Positions 1 through 9,010 of a stretch of DNA of 45,368 bases are shown here, one piece after another (position 1 is the stretch's first letter; each line of letters begins with the position of its first letter). Made by a program: the position numbers and the translations under genes. The DNA is from Mesorhizobium muleiense (GTDB lineage: Bacteria > Pseudomonadota > Alphaproteobacteria > Rhizobiales > Rhizobiaceae): NCBI RefSeq assembly GCF_900099905.1, contig NZ_FNEE01000036.1, positions 1 to 45,368 of the forward strand, read 5' to 3'. The notes under the pieces were generated by a model. It saw nothing but the letters and a program-made list of their open reading frames with translations, did no database searches and had not been told where the DNA came from.

Positions 1-305
1 GAACATTCACACCTGGACACTTTCATGCCCTGGTAGACTTATTCTCTCAAAACGTGTCCGCCAAAGTCTCGTTCGAACCCAACATCCCTGGCGGGATGAA
101 AGGCTCAGCAGGACTCTGCCGCCCACGTTTCTCTTTCTTCAATATTCAATTATCAAAGAACAGACATCGCAGACGCGGTGTCGTGGCCCGTACGCTTGTG
201 GCTCGGGGCCGTTCGAGTGTCGCTCACGCGGCTCTCTTGAATTTCGCAGAGGGCAGATCTAGAAGCGAACTTCTTCGTCGCCAGCGGCGCGCCGCCCTCG
301 TTGGT
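1..305 (-). other. rRNA operon leader (5' flank of a 16S gene outside the window)
   Basis: Read on the minus strand this is the transcribed leader of an rrn operon. The complement of 145-162 reads TGTTCTTTGATAATTGAA, which fits the boxA antitermination site that precedes rhizobial 16S genes. The following stretch on the minus strand (complement of about 1-140) resembles the leader I know from Mesorhizobium rRNA operons. A consensus promoter lies directly upstream at 312-341. No part of the 16S gene itself is visible, so its position left of base 1 is inferred. Open frames across this stretch (for example 54-641 plus) are treated as chance frames. Confidence 0.75.
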
Positions 306-311
306 GAGGCG

Positions 312-341
312 TATATAGTCGGCGCCCATCCAAAGTGTCAA
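312..341 (-). promoter_or_regulatory. Strong rRNA operon promoter
   Basis: On the minus strand a perfect TTGACA (336-341) is followed after 17 bases by CTATAT (313-318), which is the rhizobial sigma-70 consensus; TATATA with an 18-base gap is the overlapping alternative. The bases just upstream (342-400) carry A-rich tracts on the minus strand, as expected of an UP element. Transcription would start near 305 and run leftwards into the boxA leader. Confidence 0.8.
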
Positions 342-780
342 CAACGATTTCAATCTTTTTTGCGGAGAACTGTTACGCTTTTGGCGTCTCAGTTCAGGGG
401 CGCACTACACCATGTCTTAGGTGCGATTTGTTACCTATGTCTCCGCGCGGGACCCGGCGGAGGAACCGTCTCCCGTCCTTTCACCCTATATGGGAACAAA
501 ACGGGAAGCTTCAAGGGTCACGCCGCCCATGTCCGGTCTGCAAGGCGGTATTTACGGCAAACGGGACCGGAGCCCGATGGTTCCGGCGAATATCTATGGC
601 GGCGCGGCCCAACGGCTGGAACCATTCGGCCCGGCTGTTAGTTCCATCAGCGAAGAACGAGGCCGCCGAGCGAGCGTCGCAGCGCGACAGGCCTGAGGCC
701 CTCAATACGTCTTCCAGACCAATCTCGCTCGACGACTGCCGGCGTTGATGCCGTTCTGGGCGCGAACAGGGAGATTCACC
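342..780. other. Intergenic, no gene recognised
   Basis: Between the rrn promoter and the CBS gene I see no reading frame with a convincing protein. Several overlapping frames run through here (335-748 and 421-696 plus, and the tail of 511-1200 minus), but none has recognisable motifs or a good ribosome binding site. The segment should contain the promoter of the CBS-domain gene, which I could not place. Confidence 0.5.
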
Positions 781-1209
781 ATGAAAGTCGCTGAGATAAT
801 GACCCCCAACGTTCATCTCGCCAGTCCTGGCGAGTCGTTGCAGAAAATCGCGAAACGCATGGCGGTTGACGATGTCGGATTCCTGCCAGTTGGAGAAAAC
901 GACCGACTCGTCGGAACGATCACCGATCGTGACATCGTCGTGCGTGCGGTCGCCGAGGGCAAGGACGGCAATGCCACGGTCCGCGACGTGATGACCAAGG
1001 ATGTCAAATACTGCTTCGAGGACGAAGATATCGAGCACGTCGCCCAGAATATGGGTGACATCCAGGTCAGGCGGTTGCCTGTCCTCAATCGCGACAAGCG
1101 CCTGGTGGGCGTGGTCTCGCTCGCGGACGCGGTGCTGAAGGAAGATCCGGCAACCGCCGGAATCGCGATGTCCGGTGTCGTCGTACCCGGCGGCGCACAC
1201 GCGACGTAA
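781..1209 (+). CDS. CBS domain-containing protein
   Basis: A 142-residue protein made of little more than a tandem pair of CBS domains (about residues 1-56 and 65-125), the Bateman module that binds adenosine nucleotides. Characteristic features are MTPNVHLASP at the start of the first domain, LVGTITDRDIVVR closing it, DVMTKDV opening the second and LVGVVSLADAV closing it. No enzyme or channel domain is attached, so it is probably a stand-alone energy-state sensor or stress protein; the partner is unknown. The start at 781 is chosen because AGGGAG lies 7 bases upstream; the frame is open to 745 but without such a site. It is a single gene flanked by non-coding DNA. Confidence 0.9.
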   Translation: MKVAEIMTPNVHLASPGESLQKIAKRMAVDDVGFLPVGENDRLVGTITDRDIVVRAVAEGKDGNATVRDVMTKDVKYCFEDEDIEHVAQNMGDIQVRRLPVLNRDKRLVGVVSLADAVLKEDPATAGIAMSGVVVPGGAHAT

Positions 1210-1414
1210 AGCGCTCTGCCCGGCTGCGTGGTCAAACTGAGTTCAGCGGCGCATTAGCGCTGTCGCGTCTCAAAGCGACGGCTCTACCGAGCCGTAAATC
1301 AGGCCTTCCTGTCATAATGCCGGGGACGTCGATGACGCTCCCGGCTGCTCCAGTATCTTTGCACGTTTCCCACTTGCGCTCTTGGCCGTGGCTCAGAGCT
1401 ACGTTTGGGCGATG

Positions 1415-2194
1415 TCAGTTCGGTGCCACCGCGGTATCGCCCGGCACTACACCCTTGGCAGCCTGTTCGATGACGTCGGCTACGGCCTGTGGCTGGGTAA
1501 GGAATACCACATGGCTGCCTTTGACCTCGGTGGTGACCGCCCCGATACGATCGGCGGTGCTCCGAAGCAGTTCGGGCGCAATAGCGCCGTCCTCAGTCGC
1601 GACAACGTACCAGCTTGGCTTGGTCTTCCACGCCGCCGTCGTCACCTTGGCCTCAAGCGCCTTCATAGCGATCGGCACTTGGGAGTCGCGCAGGAATGCG
1701 GCATCGGCATCCTTGGTATCCCCAGCAAAGCCGGCCTTAAACGTCTCAATCTTCAGGAACGCGAAGCCATCGGGCTGCACGTCAGGCTGAAAGTTCGGCG
1801 GCGGAGGAATTTCGGCATATTGGTCCAGCGTGGATTGACCGACATCTGGAGCGAAGGCAGCGACATAGACGAGGCCCGCAACATTGGCAGCGTTGCCGGC
1901 TTCTGTAATTACCGTGCCACCGTAGGAATGACCGACGAGGATGGCTGGCCCATCCTGCCGGGCGAGCACGCGACGCGTTGCGGCGACATCGTCTTCGAAC
2001 GACGTGAGCGGATTCTGGACGATCGAGACTTTGTAGCCACGACTTGTTAGTTGGTCGTAGACGCCTCGCCATCCAGCTCCGTCGGCAAAGGCGCCGTGGA
2101 CGAGAACGACGTTGCGGAGCGGCGCGCTTTGTGCGTCAGCAGCAGTTACCGAAAGCGTCAGCGCACCGACGGCGATCGCTAGGGATTTGATCAT
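1415..2194 (-). CDS. Secreted alpha/beta hydrolase
   Basis: A 259-residue alpha/beta-hydrolase with a cleavable signal peptide (about residues 1-22, ending near ADAQS), so it acts in the periplasm or outside. The nucleophile elbow GHSYGG spans residues 88-93 with Ser90 as nucleophile. The oxyanion-loop motif HGAF starts at residue 33, and His228 in KGSHVV is the likely catalytic histidine. Length and motifs match the small esterase-like hydrolases often annotated only as alpha/beta hydrolase; the substrate cannot be told. It is divergent from a LysR regulator gene 134 bases away, which suggests that this regulator controls it in response to the substrate or product. Confidence 0.88.
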   Translation of the reverse strand: MIKSLAIAVGALTLSVTAADAQSAPLRNVVLVHGAFADGAGWRGVYDQLTSRGYKVSIVQNPLTSFEDDVAATRRVLARQDGPAILVGHSYGGTVITEAGNAANVAGLVYVAAFAPDVGQSTLDQYAEIPPPPNFQPDVQPDGFAFLKIETFKAGFAGDTKDADAAFLRDSQVPIAMKALEAKVTTAAWKTKPSWYVVATEDGAIAPELLRSTADRIGAVTTEVKGSHVVFLTQPQAVADVIEQAAKGVVPGDTAVAPN

Positions 2195-2285
2195 GGCAGT
2201 TCTCCAGTTGGTTTTGCTGTTGATAGGACAATCATGATCTACCCTGACGGACCTGACTTGATTACCGAGCGGATTAGGACATCAA

Positions 2286-2304
2286 TGTCTCAAAATGAGA
2301 GACA
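2286..2304. promoter_or_regulatory. Candidate LysR operator (T-N11-A palindrome)
   Basis: TCTCA-AAA-TGAGA at 2288-2300 is a perfect palindrome of T-N11-A form, inside a wider interrupted repeat TGTCTC...GAGACA (2286-2304). It lies 25 bases before the LysR start codon in the divergent promoter region shared with the hydrolase gene. This is the classic position for a LysR autoregulatory site; binding is inferred. Confidence 0.5.
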
Positions 2305-2328
2305 ATCCGAACTTGCTGGAGGACTCAT

Positions 2329-3258
2329 ATGCTGCGCGACTTCAGCGATACGGTCGCTTTTGTAAAGGTGGTGCAGGAAGGGAGCTTCACAGCGGCAGCG
2401 CGCGTGCTCAAGGTGCCGAAGACACGGGTCAGCCGGAAGGTGCAGGAGCTGGAATCCAGACTGCGGACACAACTGCTGAATCGGACAACGCGCAGCCTGA
2501 AGCTGACTGAAGCGGGCGCGGTATATTTCCAGCACTGCGAACGAGTGGTGAAGAATCTGGAGGATGCGGAGAACGCAGTGGCGGAGTTGCAGCAACATCC
2601 GCGCGGATGGCTTCGGATTGCAGCCTCGTACTGGCTGGCAACTCGCGTCCTCACTCCGCTGCTCACCGAGTTTCGCCGCTTCTATCCAGAGGTGTTACCG
2701 CAATTGCTTCTTGGGCACGAGGTCGTCGACCTTGTCGCCAAGGACATAGACATCGCTTTCCGGCTCCAGGAAGGCACCCTGCCCGATTCCACGCTAACGG
2801 CTCGGCGGCTCGGCGCATTGCCGATGGGCATCTATGGGGCCCCGACCTACCTGGAACGTGCGGGGACGCCACAGCATCCATCGGAGCTGACGGAACATGC
2901 CTGTCTGTTGACAGAGTTCTATTTCAATCGTCCGGCAGTAGAATGGCCCCTATCGAGCGGCGGCGAGCGGTCCCAGTTCAAAGTACGAGCAGTGGCCGTC
3001 GCCAGCGATCCAGAGGCTCTTCACGGGTTCCTGCTGGAGGGAGTTGGTCTGTTCATGACCAACCATGTGCGCGTCAAGTCGGACGTTGCCGCTGGGAGAC
3101 TGGTTCGTGTCCTACCCGAGTGGGCAGGGCCCGAACCAACCCTCTATGCGATCCGGCCTGGAGGCGGCGTTCAGCCCCCCAAAGTTAAAGCATTTTTGGA
3201 CTTTCTCATTCCGAGGCTCGATTTGAAGAGGATTGACAGCAAAGCGAGTCACATCTGA
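2329..3258 (+). CDS. LysR family transcriptional regulator
   Basis: A 309-residue LysR-type regulator. The N-terminal winged helix (about residues 1-60) has the family pattern FVKVVQEGSFTAAAR followed by VSRKVQELE and LLNRTTRSLKLTEAG. Residues from about 90 onwards form the periplasmic-binding-protein-like effector domain. GGAGG lies 6 bases before the start ATG. It is divergent from the alpha/beta hydrolase gene, with a T-N11-A palindrome between them, so regulation of itself and of the hydrolase is likely. It resembles the large CrgA-like LysR group; the effector is not predictable. Confidence 0.93.
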   Translation: MLRDFSDTVAFVKVVQEGSFTAAARVLKVPKTRVSRKVQELESRLRTQLLNRTTRSLKLTEAGAVYFQHCERVVKNLEDAENAVAELQQHPRGWLRIAASYWLATRVLTPLLTEFRRFYPEVLPQLLLGHEVVDLVAKDIDIAFRLQEGTLPDSTLTARRLGALPMGIYGAPTYLERAGTPQHPSELTEHACLLTEFYFNRPAVEWPLSSGGERSQFKVRAVAVASDPEALHGFLLEGVGLFMTNHVRVKSDVAAGRLVRVLPEWAGPEPTLYAIRPGGGVQPPKVKAFLDFLIPRLDLKRIDSKASHI

Positions 3259-3324
3259 AGTCGATCCTGCCTACCATGCGCTTCTTCCACCGCAACGATT
3301 GTTTCAAACTGACCACTACTCCAT

Positions 3325-3344
3325 TGGCTCAGCCGGCTGAGCCA
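3325..3344. repeat. Perfect 20-bp palindrome between lysR and the RND operon
   Basis: TGGCTCAGCC followed by GGCTGAGCCA is a perfect 20-base palindrome with no loop. A second, wider pair CAAACTG (3305-3311) and CAGTTTG (3343-3349) flanks and touches it. It could fold at the end of the LysR transcript, though no T-run follows, or act as an operator for the efflux operon starting at 3516. Confidence 0.6.
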
Positions 3345-3515
3345 GTTTGACTCAAGCGTAGGGCCCTATCAACGTTACACCGATTTAATGTGCAAGCGAG
3401 CGGGAGAATTGCCATAAAGCTTTGATATCGACGGGCCATCCCCTGTGTCGGAGGGTGCTGTCGCGTCTACTTCAGCTTGGGAAGCGTAGACGGGATCTTG
3501 CCAACCGGAGTGCCG

Positions 3516-4676
3516 ATGGCCGCCTGGAAACAGATCGTTTTTTCACTTGTGATCCTCGTCGCGGCCGCGGCCGCCTGGGTTCGCTTTTTTCCAGGCGCGC
3601 CGGATGTGCTGGCGCGCTGGGGCATCGAATGGGCTGATGCCGCGACGCCTCCGACAGCGACGAGCGCCGTCGACAACGCCGGGCAAGCGGGCCGCCGCAG
3701 CGACGCCGGCCAACTGGCGACTATCGTCGCATTGCCGGCGGCCACGGCCGTCATCAATGATCGCCTGCGGGCAATCGGCACCGGCCGAGCCTACGCCTCG
3801 GTGACGGTCAATCCCTACAGTTCAGGCCGCCTGGTCGAATTTCTGGTCGAGTCCGGCGCCCATGTCGAAAAAGGACAGATCATTGCCACCCTCGATTCCG
3901 ACACCGAGGTGATCGCACAGGACCGCGCAAAGGTTGCCTTGCAGGACGCGCAGGCCAAGCTCGACCGGGTCAAATCGTTGCGGGCTTCCAACGCTGCGAC
4001 GGCGGTCTCCGTTGCCGATGCCGAGGTGGTGCTGGCCAATGCCAAGCTGGCGCTTCGCGATGCGGAACTGGCCTTGCAGCGCCGCTCGATCGTCGCGCCG
4101 ATCGCCGGCGTCGTCGGCATCCTGCCGATATCAGCCGGCAACTATGTGACCAGCCAGTCGGCGGTCGCCACCCTTGACGACCGCTCCAGCATACTGGTCG
4201 AATTCTGGGTGCCGGAGCGCTTCGCCGCCGTCGTCAAAGTCGGCGCGCAATTGTCGGCGACGCCAATCGCCAACCCAAACAAAGCCTATACCGGCACGGT
4301 CTCCGCCATCGACAACCACATCGATGAAGCCAGCCGTACCCTTCTGGTCAAGGCAAAGATCGCCAATCCGGCCGATTCGCTGCGTGCCGGCATGTCCTTC
4401 CAGATCACCATGAAGTTCCCCGGCGACAGCTATCCTGCGGTCAGTCCGCTGGCGATACAATGGGGTTCGGACGGCGCCTATATCTGGACCATCGTGGACG
4501 GCAAGGCCAAGCGGGTTGCGGTGCGCATCATCCAGCGCAACACTGAGACCGTGCTGATCGATGCCCCAATCGTCAGCGGCGACATGGTGGTGACCGAGGG
4601 CACCCAGAATGTCAGCGAAGGCGGCGAGGTCCGCATCGCCGGCGAACAACTGCGCGCCGCGGACGCCGACGGCTGA
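3516..4676 (+). CDS. RND efflux periplasmic adaptor (membrane fusion protein)
   Basis: A 386-residue membrane fusion protein of the HlyD/AcrA class that links an RND pump to an outer-membrane channel. A hydrophobic anchor (about residues 5-23) is followed by the first lipoyl half (GRLVEFLVESGAHVEKGQ), an alpha-helical hairpin (AQAKLDRVKSL onwards), the second lipoyl half (RRSIVAPIAGVVGI), and beta-barrel and membrane-proximal domains. I take ATG 3516, which has GGAG 5 bases upstream; the frame extends to a TTG at 3477. The stop overlaps the pump start (TGATG), so the two are translationally coupled. No outer-membrane factor is encoded nearby, so the pump probably borrows a TolC homologue. Confidence 0.92.
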   Translation: MAAWKQIVFSLVILVAAAAAWVRFFPGAPDVLARWGIEWADAATPPTATSAVDNAGQAGRRSDAGQLATIVALPAATAVINDRLRAIGTGRAYASVTVNPYSSGRLVEFLVESGAHVEKGQIIATLDSDTEVIAQDRAKVALQDAQAKLDRVKSLRASNAATAVSVADAEVVLANAKLALRDAELALQRRSIVAPIAGVVGILPISAGNYVTSQSAVATLDDRSSILVEFWVPERFAAVVKVGAQLSATPIANPNKAYTGTVSAIDNHIDEASRTLLVKAKIANPADSLRAGMSFQITMKFPGDSYPAVSPLAIQWGSDGAYIWTIVDGKAKRVAVRIIQRNTETVLIDAPIVSGDMVVTEGTQNVSEGGEVRIAGEQLRAADADG

Positions 4677-7600
4677 TGACCGCAACCAACAACGCAGCCA
4701 GCGACACAGGATTCACCGCGCTGTTCATCCGCAGGCCGGTGATGGCCTTCGTTTTGAACACGCTGATCGCGGTCGCCGGCCTTGCTGCCTTTTACGGTGT
4801 CGAAATCCGCGAACTGCCGGATGTCGATCGCGCCGTCGTCACCGTCAACACGACCTTTGAAGGCGCTGCAGCCGAGACCGTCGACCGCGAATTGACCGAC
4901 GTGATTGAGGGCGCGGTCGCCCGCGTCTCTGGTGTGAAGTCGATCTCGTCCACCTCGTCCTTCGGCACAAGCCGCGTCACCATCGAATTCAACGACGGCG
5001 TCGACCTCGACGTCGCCGCCTCCGATGTGCGCGATGGCGTCGGCCGCGTCGCCGACCAGATGCCGGATACGGCGGATGCGCCTCGCATCGTCAAGGCCGA
5101 TGCCAATTCCGAGCCGGTGATGCGGCTGGCTGTCACCTCCGACACCATGTCGGTGCAGGACATGACGGTGCTGGTCCAGGACCAGATCGAGGACGAGCTT
5201 GCCGCGGTGCCTGGCGTAGCCGACGTCCAGGTCTATGGCGACCGCGACAAGATATTTCGCATCGATGTCGATCAGAACAAGCTCGCCGGCCTGGGCTTCA
5301 CCGTCGCCGACCTGAGGACAGCGCTGGCCTCGGTCGCTTTCGATTCGCCTGCCGGCTCGATCACCACGACCAACCAGGATCTGATCGTGCGTCCGACGGC
5401 GGACGTGACCACGCCGGAGGAGTTCGAAAACATCATCATCGGCGGCACGACCCGCATTCGCGACGTCGCCACCGTCACGCTCGGCCCCGACATCGGTCAG
5501 ACCACATTGCGTTCGAACGGCAAGACCGGCATCGGTCTCGGCATCATCCGCCAGGCGGAATCGAACACGCTGGATATTTCGACCGGCGTCAGGGCCGCCG
5601 TCGCCGCGCTGCAGGCGGATCTGCCTCAGGGCATGTCGATCAAGGTCACCAGCGACGATGCGGTCTTCGTCAACGGCGCGGTGCATGAGGTCGAGATCGC
5701 ACTCGGCCTGTCCGTCTCCATCGTGCTGATCGTCATCTATGTGTTTCTCCTCGACTGGCGCGCGACGCTCATTCCTGGGCTTGCGATGCCGGTCGCCATG
5801 ATCGGGACGATCGCCGCCATCTATCTTGCCGGCTTCTCGGTCAACATATTGACGCTGCTGGCCCTGGTGCTGGCGACGGGCCTGGTCGTCGACGACGCCA
5901 TCGTCGTTCTGGAAAACATCGTGCGACGCCGCAACGAAGGCATGGGGCCACGTGCCGCAGCCGTGCTTGGCGCTCAGGAAGTGTTTTTCGCCGTCATCGC
6001 CACGACGCTGACGCTGGTCGCCGTCTTCGTGCCGATCTCCTTCCTGCCCGGCCAGACCGGCGGCCTGTTCCGCGAATTCGGCTTCGTTCTCGCCATATCG
6101 GTGCTTCTGTCCGCCGTCGTGGCGCTGACCCTTTGTCCGATGCTTGCCTCGCGCATGCTGTCGGTTGCCCCGCTTCACTACGAAGGCGGCAGCGGCATCG
6201 GTGCCCGCATCGGCCGCGCACTGAACACGCTCTACCGGCGCTGCCTGCGCATCTGCCTCGACGCGCCGTGGATCGTGCTCCTGGTCGCGCTGCTGTTTGC
6301 AGCCACCGCCTTCACGCTGTTCGGCACGATTCGCCAGGAACTGACGCCGACCGAGGATCGTGCCGTCGTGCTCATGCGCGTCGACGCGCCGCAAGGCGTC
6401 AGCCTCGACTACACGACGCAGCAGATGCAGAAGATCGAAAAACTGATCGAGCCGCTGCGCGATTCCGGCGAAATCCGCAATACGTTCGAGAGCGCCGGCC
6501 GCAACGGCGCCTATAATGCCGGGTTCATGGTGATGACGCTGGCGCCATGGGACGAGCGCACCCGCAGCCAGCAGCAGATCATGGCCGACATCAGACGGCT
6601 CACCCGGCAGGTGCCGAGCGTGCGCGTCTTTCCGATGCAGCCCAACAGCCTCGGGATTCGCGGCGCCGGCAACGGCCTGCAGTTCGCGCTGGTCGGCAAC
6701 AACCGTGCGGCGCTCGGCGACGCTGCGGTGAAGATCATCGCCGAGATGCAGAAGGACGCCCGCTTCCAGTCGCCCCGGCTCTCCGTCGACCCGACGCAGC
6801 CCCAGCTTTCCGTCGCCATCGACCGCGAGCGCGCTTCCGACCTCGGCATCGACATCACCAGGCTGGCCGATTCCTTCCAGGCCATGCTCGACGGCAATGA
6901 TGTCGTCGATGTCTATATCGCCGACCGCAGCTACGGGGTGAAACTCGTCTCGACGACCAATCCGATCAACGATCCGACCGATCTGGAGAACATCTTCCTG
7001 AAGACGGCCGACGGCCGCTTCGTGCCGATGTCGACCATCGCCACTTTGACCGAGCGCGCCGTGCCGCCCTCGCTGACCCGCGAGCAGCAGCAGCCGTCGG
7101 TGGCGATCACCTCCAACCTCAGCGGTGATTTCGCGCTCGGCCAGGCGCTCGCCCGCGCCGAGGCAATCGCCACGCCGCTTCTGCCGTCGGGCAGCCGCAT
7201 CGTCCCGTTGGCCGAGGCGGCGACACTGGGCGAGACCAACAGCGCCATGATCACCATCTTCGGTTTCTCGCTGGTCATCATCCTTTTGGTGCTCGCCGCC
7301 CAGTTCGAGAGTTTCGTCAGCGCGGTCATCATCATGGCGACGGTGCCGCTCGGCCTTGCCTGCGCGATCTTTGCCCTTTTGCTCAGCGGTACCAGCCTCA
7401 ACGCCTACAGCCAGATCGGCCTGGTGCTCCTGGTCGGCGTCATGGCCAAGAACGGCATCCTGATCGTCGAGTTCGCCAATCAGTTGCGCGACCGCGGGCT
7501 CGGCGTGCGCGAGGCGATCGAGCAGGCCTCCACCATAAGGCTGCGGCCGGTGATGATGACAATGATCTGCACCGTGCTCGGCGGCGTGCCGCTGGTGCTG

Positions 7601-7807
7601 GCGAGCGGCGCCGGCGCCGAGGCGCGCATCGCGCTTGGCTGGGTGATCGTCGGCGGTCTGGGCCTGGCCACCGTCTCGACGCTGTTCCTGACACCGGTCG
7701 CCTATCTCCTGCTCGGCCGCTTCGTCACGCCGAAGGTGGAAGAGGCATCGCGGCTGAAACGCGAGCTCGAACAAGCCGCCTACACCAATGTCGAGCCGGC
7801 TGAGTAG
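4676..7807 (+). CDS. RND efflux transporter, inner-membrane pump
   Basis: A 1043-residue resistance-nodulation-division pump, full length for the AcrB/MexB superfamily. It has an N-terminal anchor (FIRRPVMAFVLNTLIAVAGL), two large periplasmic loops, and two blocks of membrane helices. The fourth-helix proton-relay motif GLVVDDAIVVLENI lies near residues 400-415 with the paired aspartates. The second half has GVMAKNGILIVEFANQLRDRG, typical of the hydrophobe/amphiphile group. It is driven by the proton gradient; the exported compounds are unknown. It is coupled to the adaptor gene by a one-base stop/start overlap. A 1122-codon frame on the opposite strand is an artefact of codon bias. Confidence 0.95.
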   Translation: MTATNNAASDTGFTALFIRRPVMAFVLNTLIAVAGLAAFYGVEIRELPDVDRAVVTVNTTFEGAAAETVDRELTDVIEGAVARVSGVKSISSTSSFGTSRVTIEFNDGVDLDVAASDVRDGVGRVADQMPDTADAPRIVKADANSEPVMRLAVTSDTMSVQDMTVLVQDQIEDELAAVPGVADVQVYGDRDKIFRIDVDQNKLAGLGFTVADLRTALASVAFDSPAGSITTTNQDLIVRPTADVTTPEEFENIIIGGTTRIRDVATVTLGPDIGQTTLRSNGKTGIGLGIIRQAESNTLDISTGVRAAVAALQADLPQGMSIKVTSDDAVFVNGAVHEVEIALGLSVSIVLIVIYVFLLDWRATLIPGLAMPVAMIGTIAAIYLAGFSVNILTLLALVLATGLVVDDAIVVLENIVRRRNEGMGPRAAAVLGAQEVFFAVIATTLTLVAVFVPISFLPGQTGGLFREFGFVLAISVLLSAVVALTLCPMLASRMLSVAPLHYEGGSGIGARIGRALNTLYRRCLRICLDAPWIVLLVALLFAATAFTLFGTIRQELTPTEDRAVVLMRVDAPQGVSLDYTTQQMQKIEKLIEPLRDSGEIRNTFESAGRNGAYNAGFMVMTLAPWDERTRSQQQIMADIRRLTRQVPSVRVFPMQPNSLGIRGAGNGLQFALVGNNRAALGDAAVKIIAEMQKDARFQSPRLSVDPTQPQLSVAIDRERASDLGIDITRLADSFQAMLDGNDVVDVYIADRSYGVKLVSTTNPINDPTDLENIFLKTADGRFVPMSTIATLTERAVPPSLTREQQQPSVAITSNLSGDFALGQALARAEAIATPLLPSGSRIVPLAEAATLGETNSAMITIFGFSLVIILLVLAAQFESFVSAVIIMATVPLGLACAIFALLLSGTSLNAYSQIGLVLLVGVMAKNGILIVEFANQLRDRGLGVREAIEQASTIRLRPVMMTMICTVLGGVPLVLASGAGAEARIALGWVIVGGLGLATVSTLFLTPVAYLLLGRFVTPKVEEASRLKRELEQAAYTNVEPAE

Positions 7808-7862
7808 GCAGGACAATCGCTTCAGCTTAGACCAGTGACCGCTCATTCCGAGCGTTTGCGTT

Positions 7863-8033
7863 GCCCCTCATCTGCCTGCCGGCATCCTCTGCCCGTATAG
7901 GGACGGGGAGAGGGCCTCTCGTCACCGGTTTCGCCAATCACCGGCGTCGCAAGAAGGGCGCCGGCGTTGCGATCAGCTCCTTCTCCCGTCACTATTGCGG
8001 GGAGAAGTGCCCGGCAGGGCGATAAGGGGCGGC
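7863..8033. repeat. Long intergenic inverted repeat (rhizobial palindromic element)
   Basis: The left arm (7863-7913, starting GCCCCTCATCTGCCTGCCGG) matches the reverse complement of the right arm (7979-8033) over about 50 bases with some mismatches. The arms enclose roughly 65 bases. Its internal CCGTATAG...CGGGGAGA pattern is one I recognise from intergenic repeats of Mesorhizobium. It sits after the RND operon, in a 346-base gap that holds no gene, and could stabilise or end that transcript. Confidence 0.7.
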
Positions 8034-8153
8034 GCCGACTTCAACAAGTTGATCTCCAATACAAATTGGGCACTATCATTTGCCTGAAGAGATTTGCGGC
8101 CCTGACCATGGCAGCCTTTCTTCTGGGCGAGGCACGGGCGCGGAGGAATTGCG

Positions 8154-8969
8154 ATGAGCTATCTGGACGAGCTGTTTTCGGTGGCTGGCAAGACCGCGCT
8201 GGTGACCGGGGCTGCGACCGGCATCGGCCGCATGGCGGCGACCGCTTTGGTCAGGGCCGGCGCCACCGTGATGATCGCCTCGCGCAAGGGTGAGGACTGC
8301 ATCAGGGTTGCCGATGACCTGAACGGCCTCGGCGGCACCGGCCGGGCCCAGGGCTTTGCCGGCGATGTCTCCAGCGAGGCTGGCATCGCGGCACTGGTCG
8401 ACGAGGTCAAGGCGCGGACCGAGCGGCTGAACATCCTGGTCAACAATGCCGGCGTCTCCTGGGGGGCGCCGCTGGAAAGTTTTCCCTACCATGCCTGGGC
8501 CAGGGTGTTCGGCGTCAACGTCACTGCGGTCTTCCAACTGACGCGCGAGCTTCTGCCGCTGCTCGACGCCGCCGCCAGCGATGCCGATCCGGCCCGGGTG
8601 ATCAATCTGGGTTCGGTGATGGGCACGCAGCCGCTGGCCGACGACGCTTACTCCTACTCTGCCTCAAAGGCTGCTGTTCACCATCTGACGCGCATCTTGG
8701 CGATCGAGTTCGCCGCCCGCCGCATCACCGTCAATGCCTTCGCCCCCGGCCCCTTCCAGAGCCGGATGACAGCTTTTGCCACCGCGAGCGAGGAACAGGC
8801 AAGACAAGTCGGCGGCCATGTTCCGCTTCGTCGCATCGGCGCGTCGGATGACATTGCCGGCGCAACGCTCTATTTGTGCAGCCGTGCCGGCAGCTATGTC
8901 ACCGGCGCCATCCTGCCGATCGATGGCGGGCAGTCGGTGCAGCATGGGCTGACACTGTTCAAGGAATGA
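8154..8969 (+). CDS. SDR family oxidoreductase
   Basis: A 271-residue classical short-chain dehydrogenase/reductase. The cofactor loop TGAATGIG is at residues 18-25, NNAG follows in the middle of the fold, and the catalytic YSASK pair is Tyr168 and Lys172. The C-terminal GGQSV segment is typical of the family. GGAGGAA is 5 bases upstream of the ATG. The next gene encodes a MaoC-like hydratase, so the pair may reduce and hydrate an acyl or enoyl substrate in one pathway; the substrate is unknown. Confidence 0.9.
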   Translation: MSYLDELFSVAGKTALVTGAATGIGRMAATALVRAGATVMIASRKGEDCIRVADDLNGLGGTGRAQGFAGDVSSEAGIAALVDEVKARTERLNILVNNAGVSWGAPLESFPYHAWARVFGVNVTAVFQLTRELLPLLDAAASDADPARVINLGSVMGTQPLADDAYSYSASKAAVHHLTRILAIEFAARRITVNAFAPGPFQSRMTAFATASEEQARQVGGHVPLRRIGASDDIAGATLYLCSRAGSYVTGAILPIDGGQSVQHGLTLFKE

Positions 8970-9010
8970 AGCCGCTCGCGCTCCGGACGGTTGAAATGGA
9001 GGACATCAGC

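Noticed and set aside
54..641. A 195-codon plus-strand frame in the rrn leader
   Set aside because: It crosses the rRNA promoter and boxA region and has no protein features.
4478..7846. A 1122-codon open frame antisense to the RND pump
   Set aside because: It mirrors the codon bias of the true gene, has low-complexity His/Arg/Asp/Gly-rich composition and no family motifs.
7863..8033. Insertion sequence ends
   Set aside because: The inverted arms enclose only about 65 bases and no transposase; it is a short palindromic repeat.
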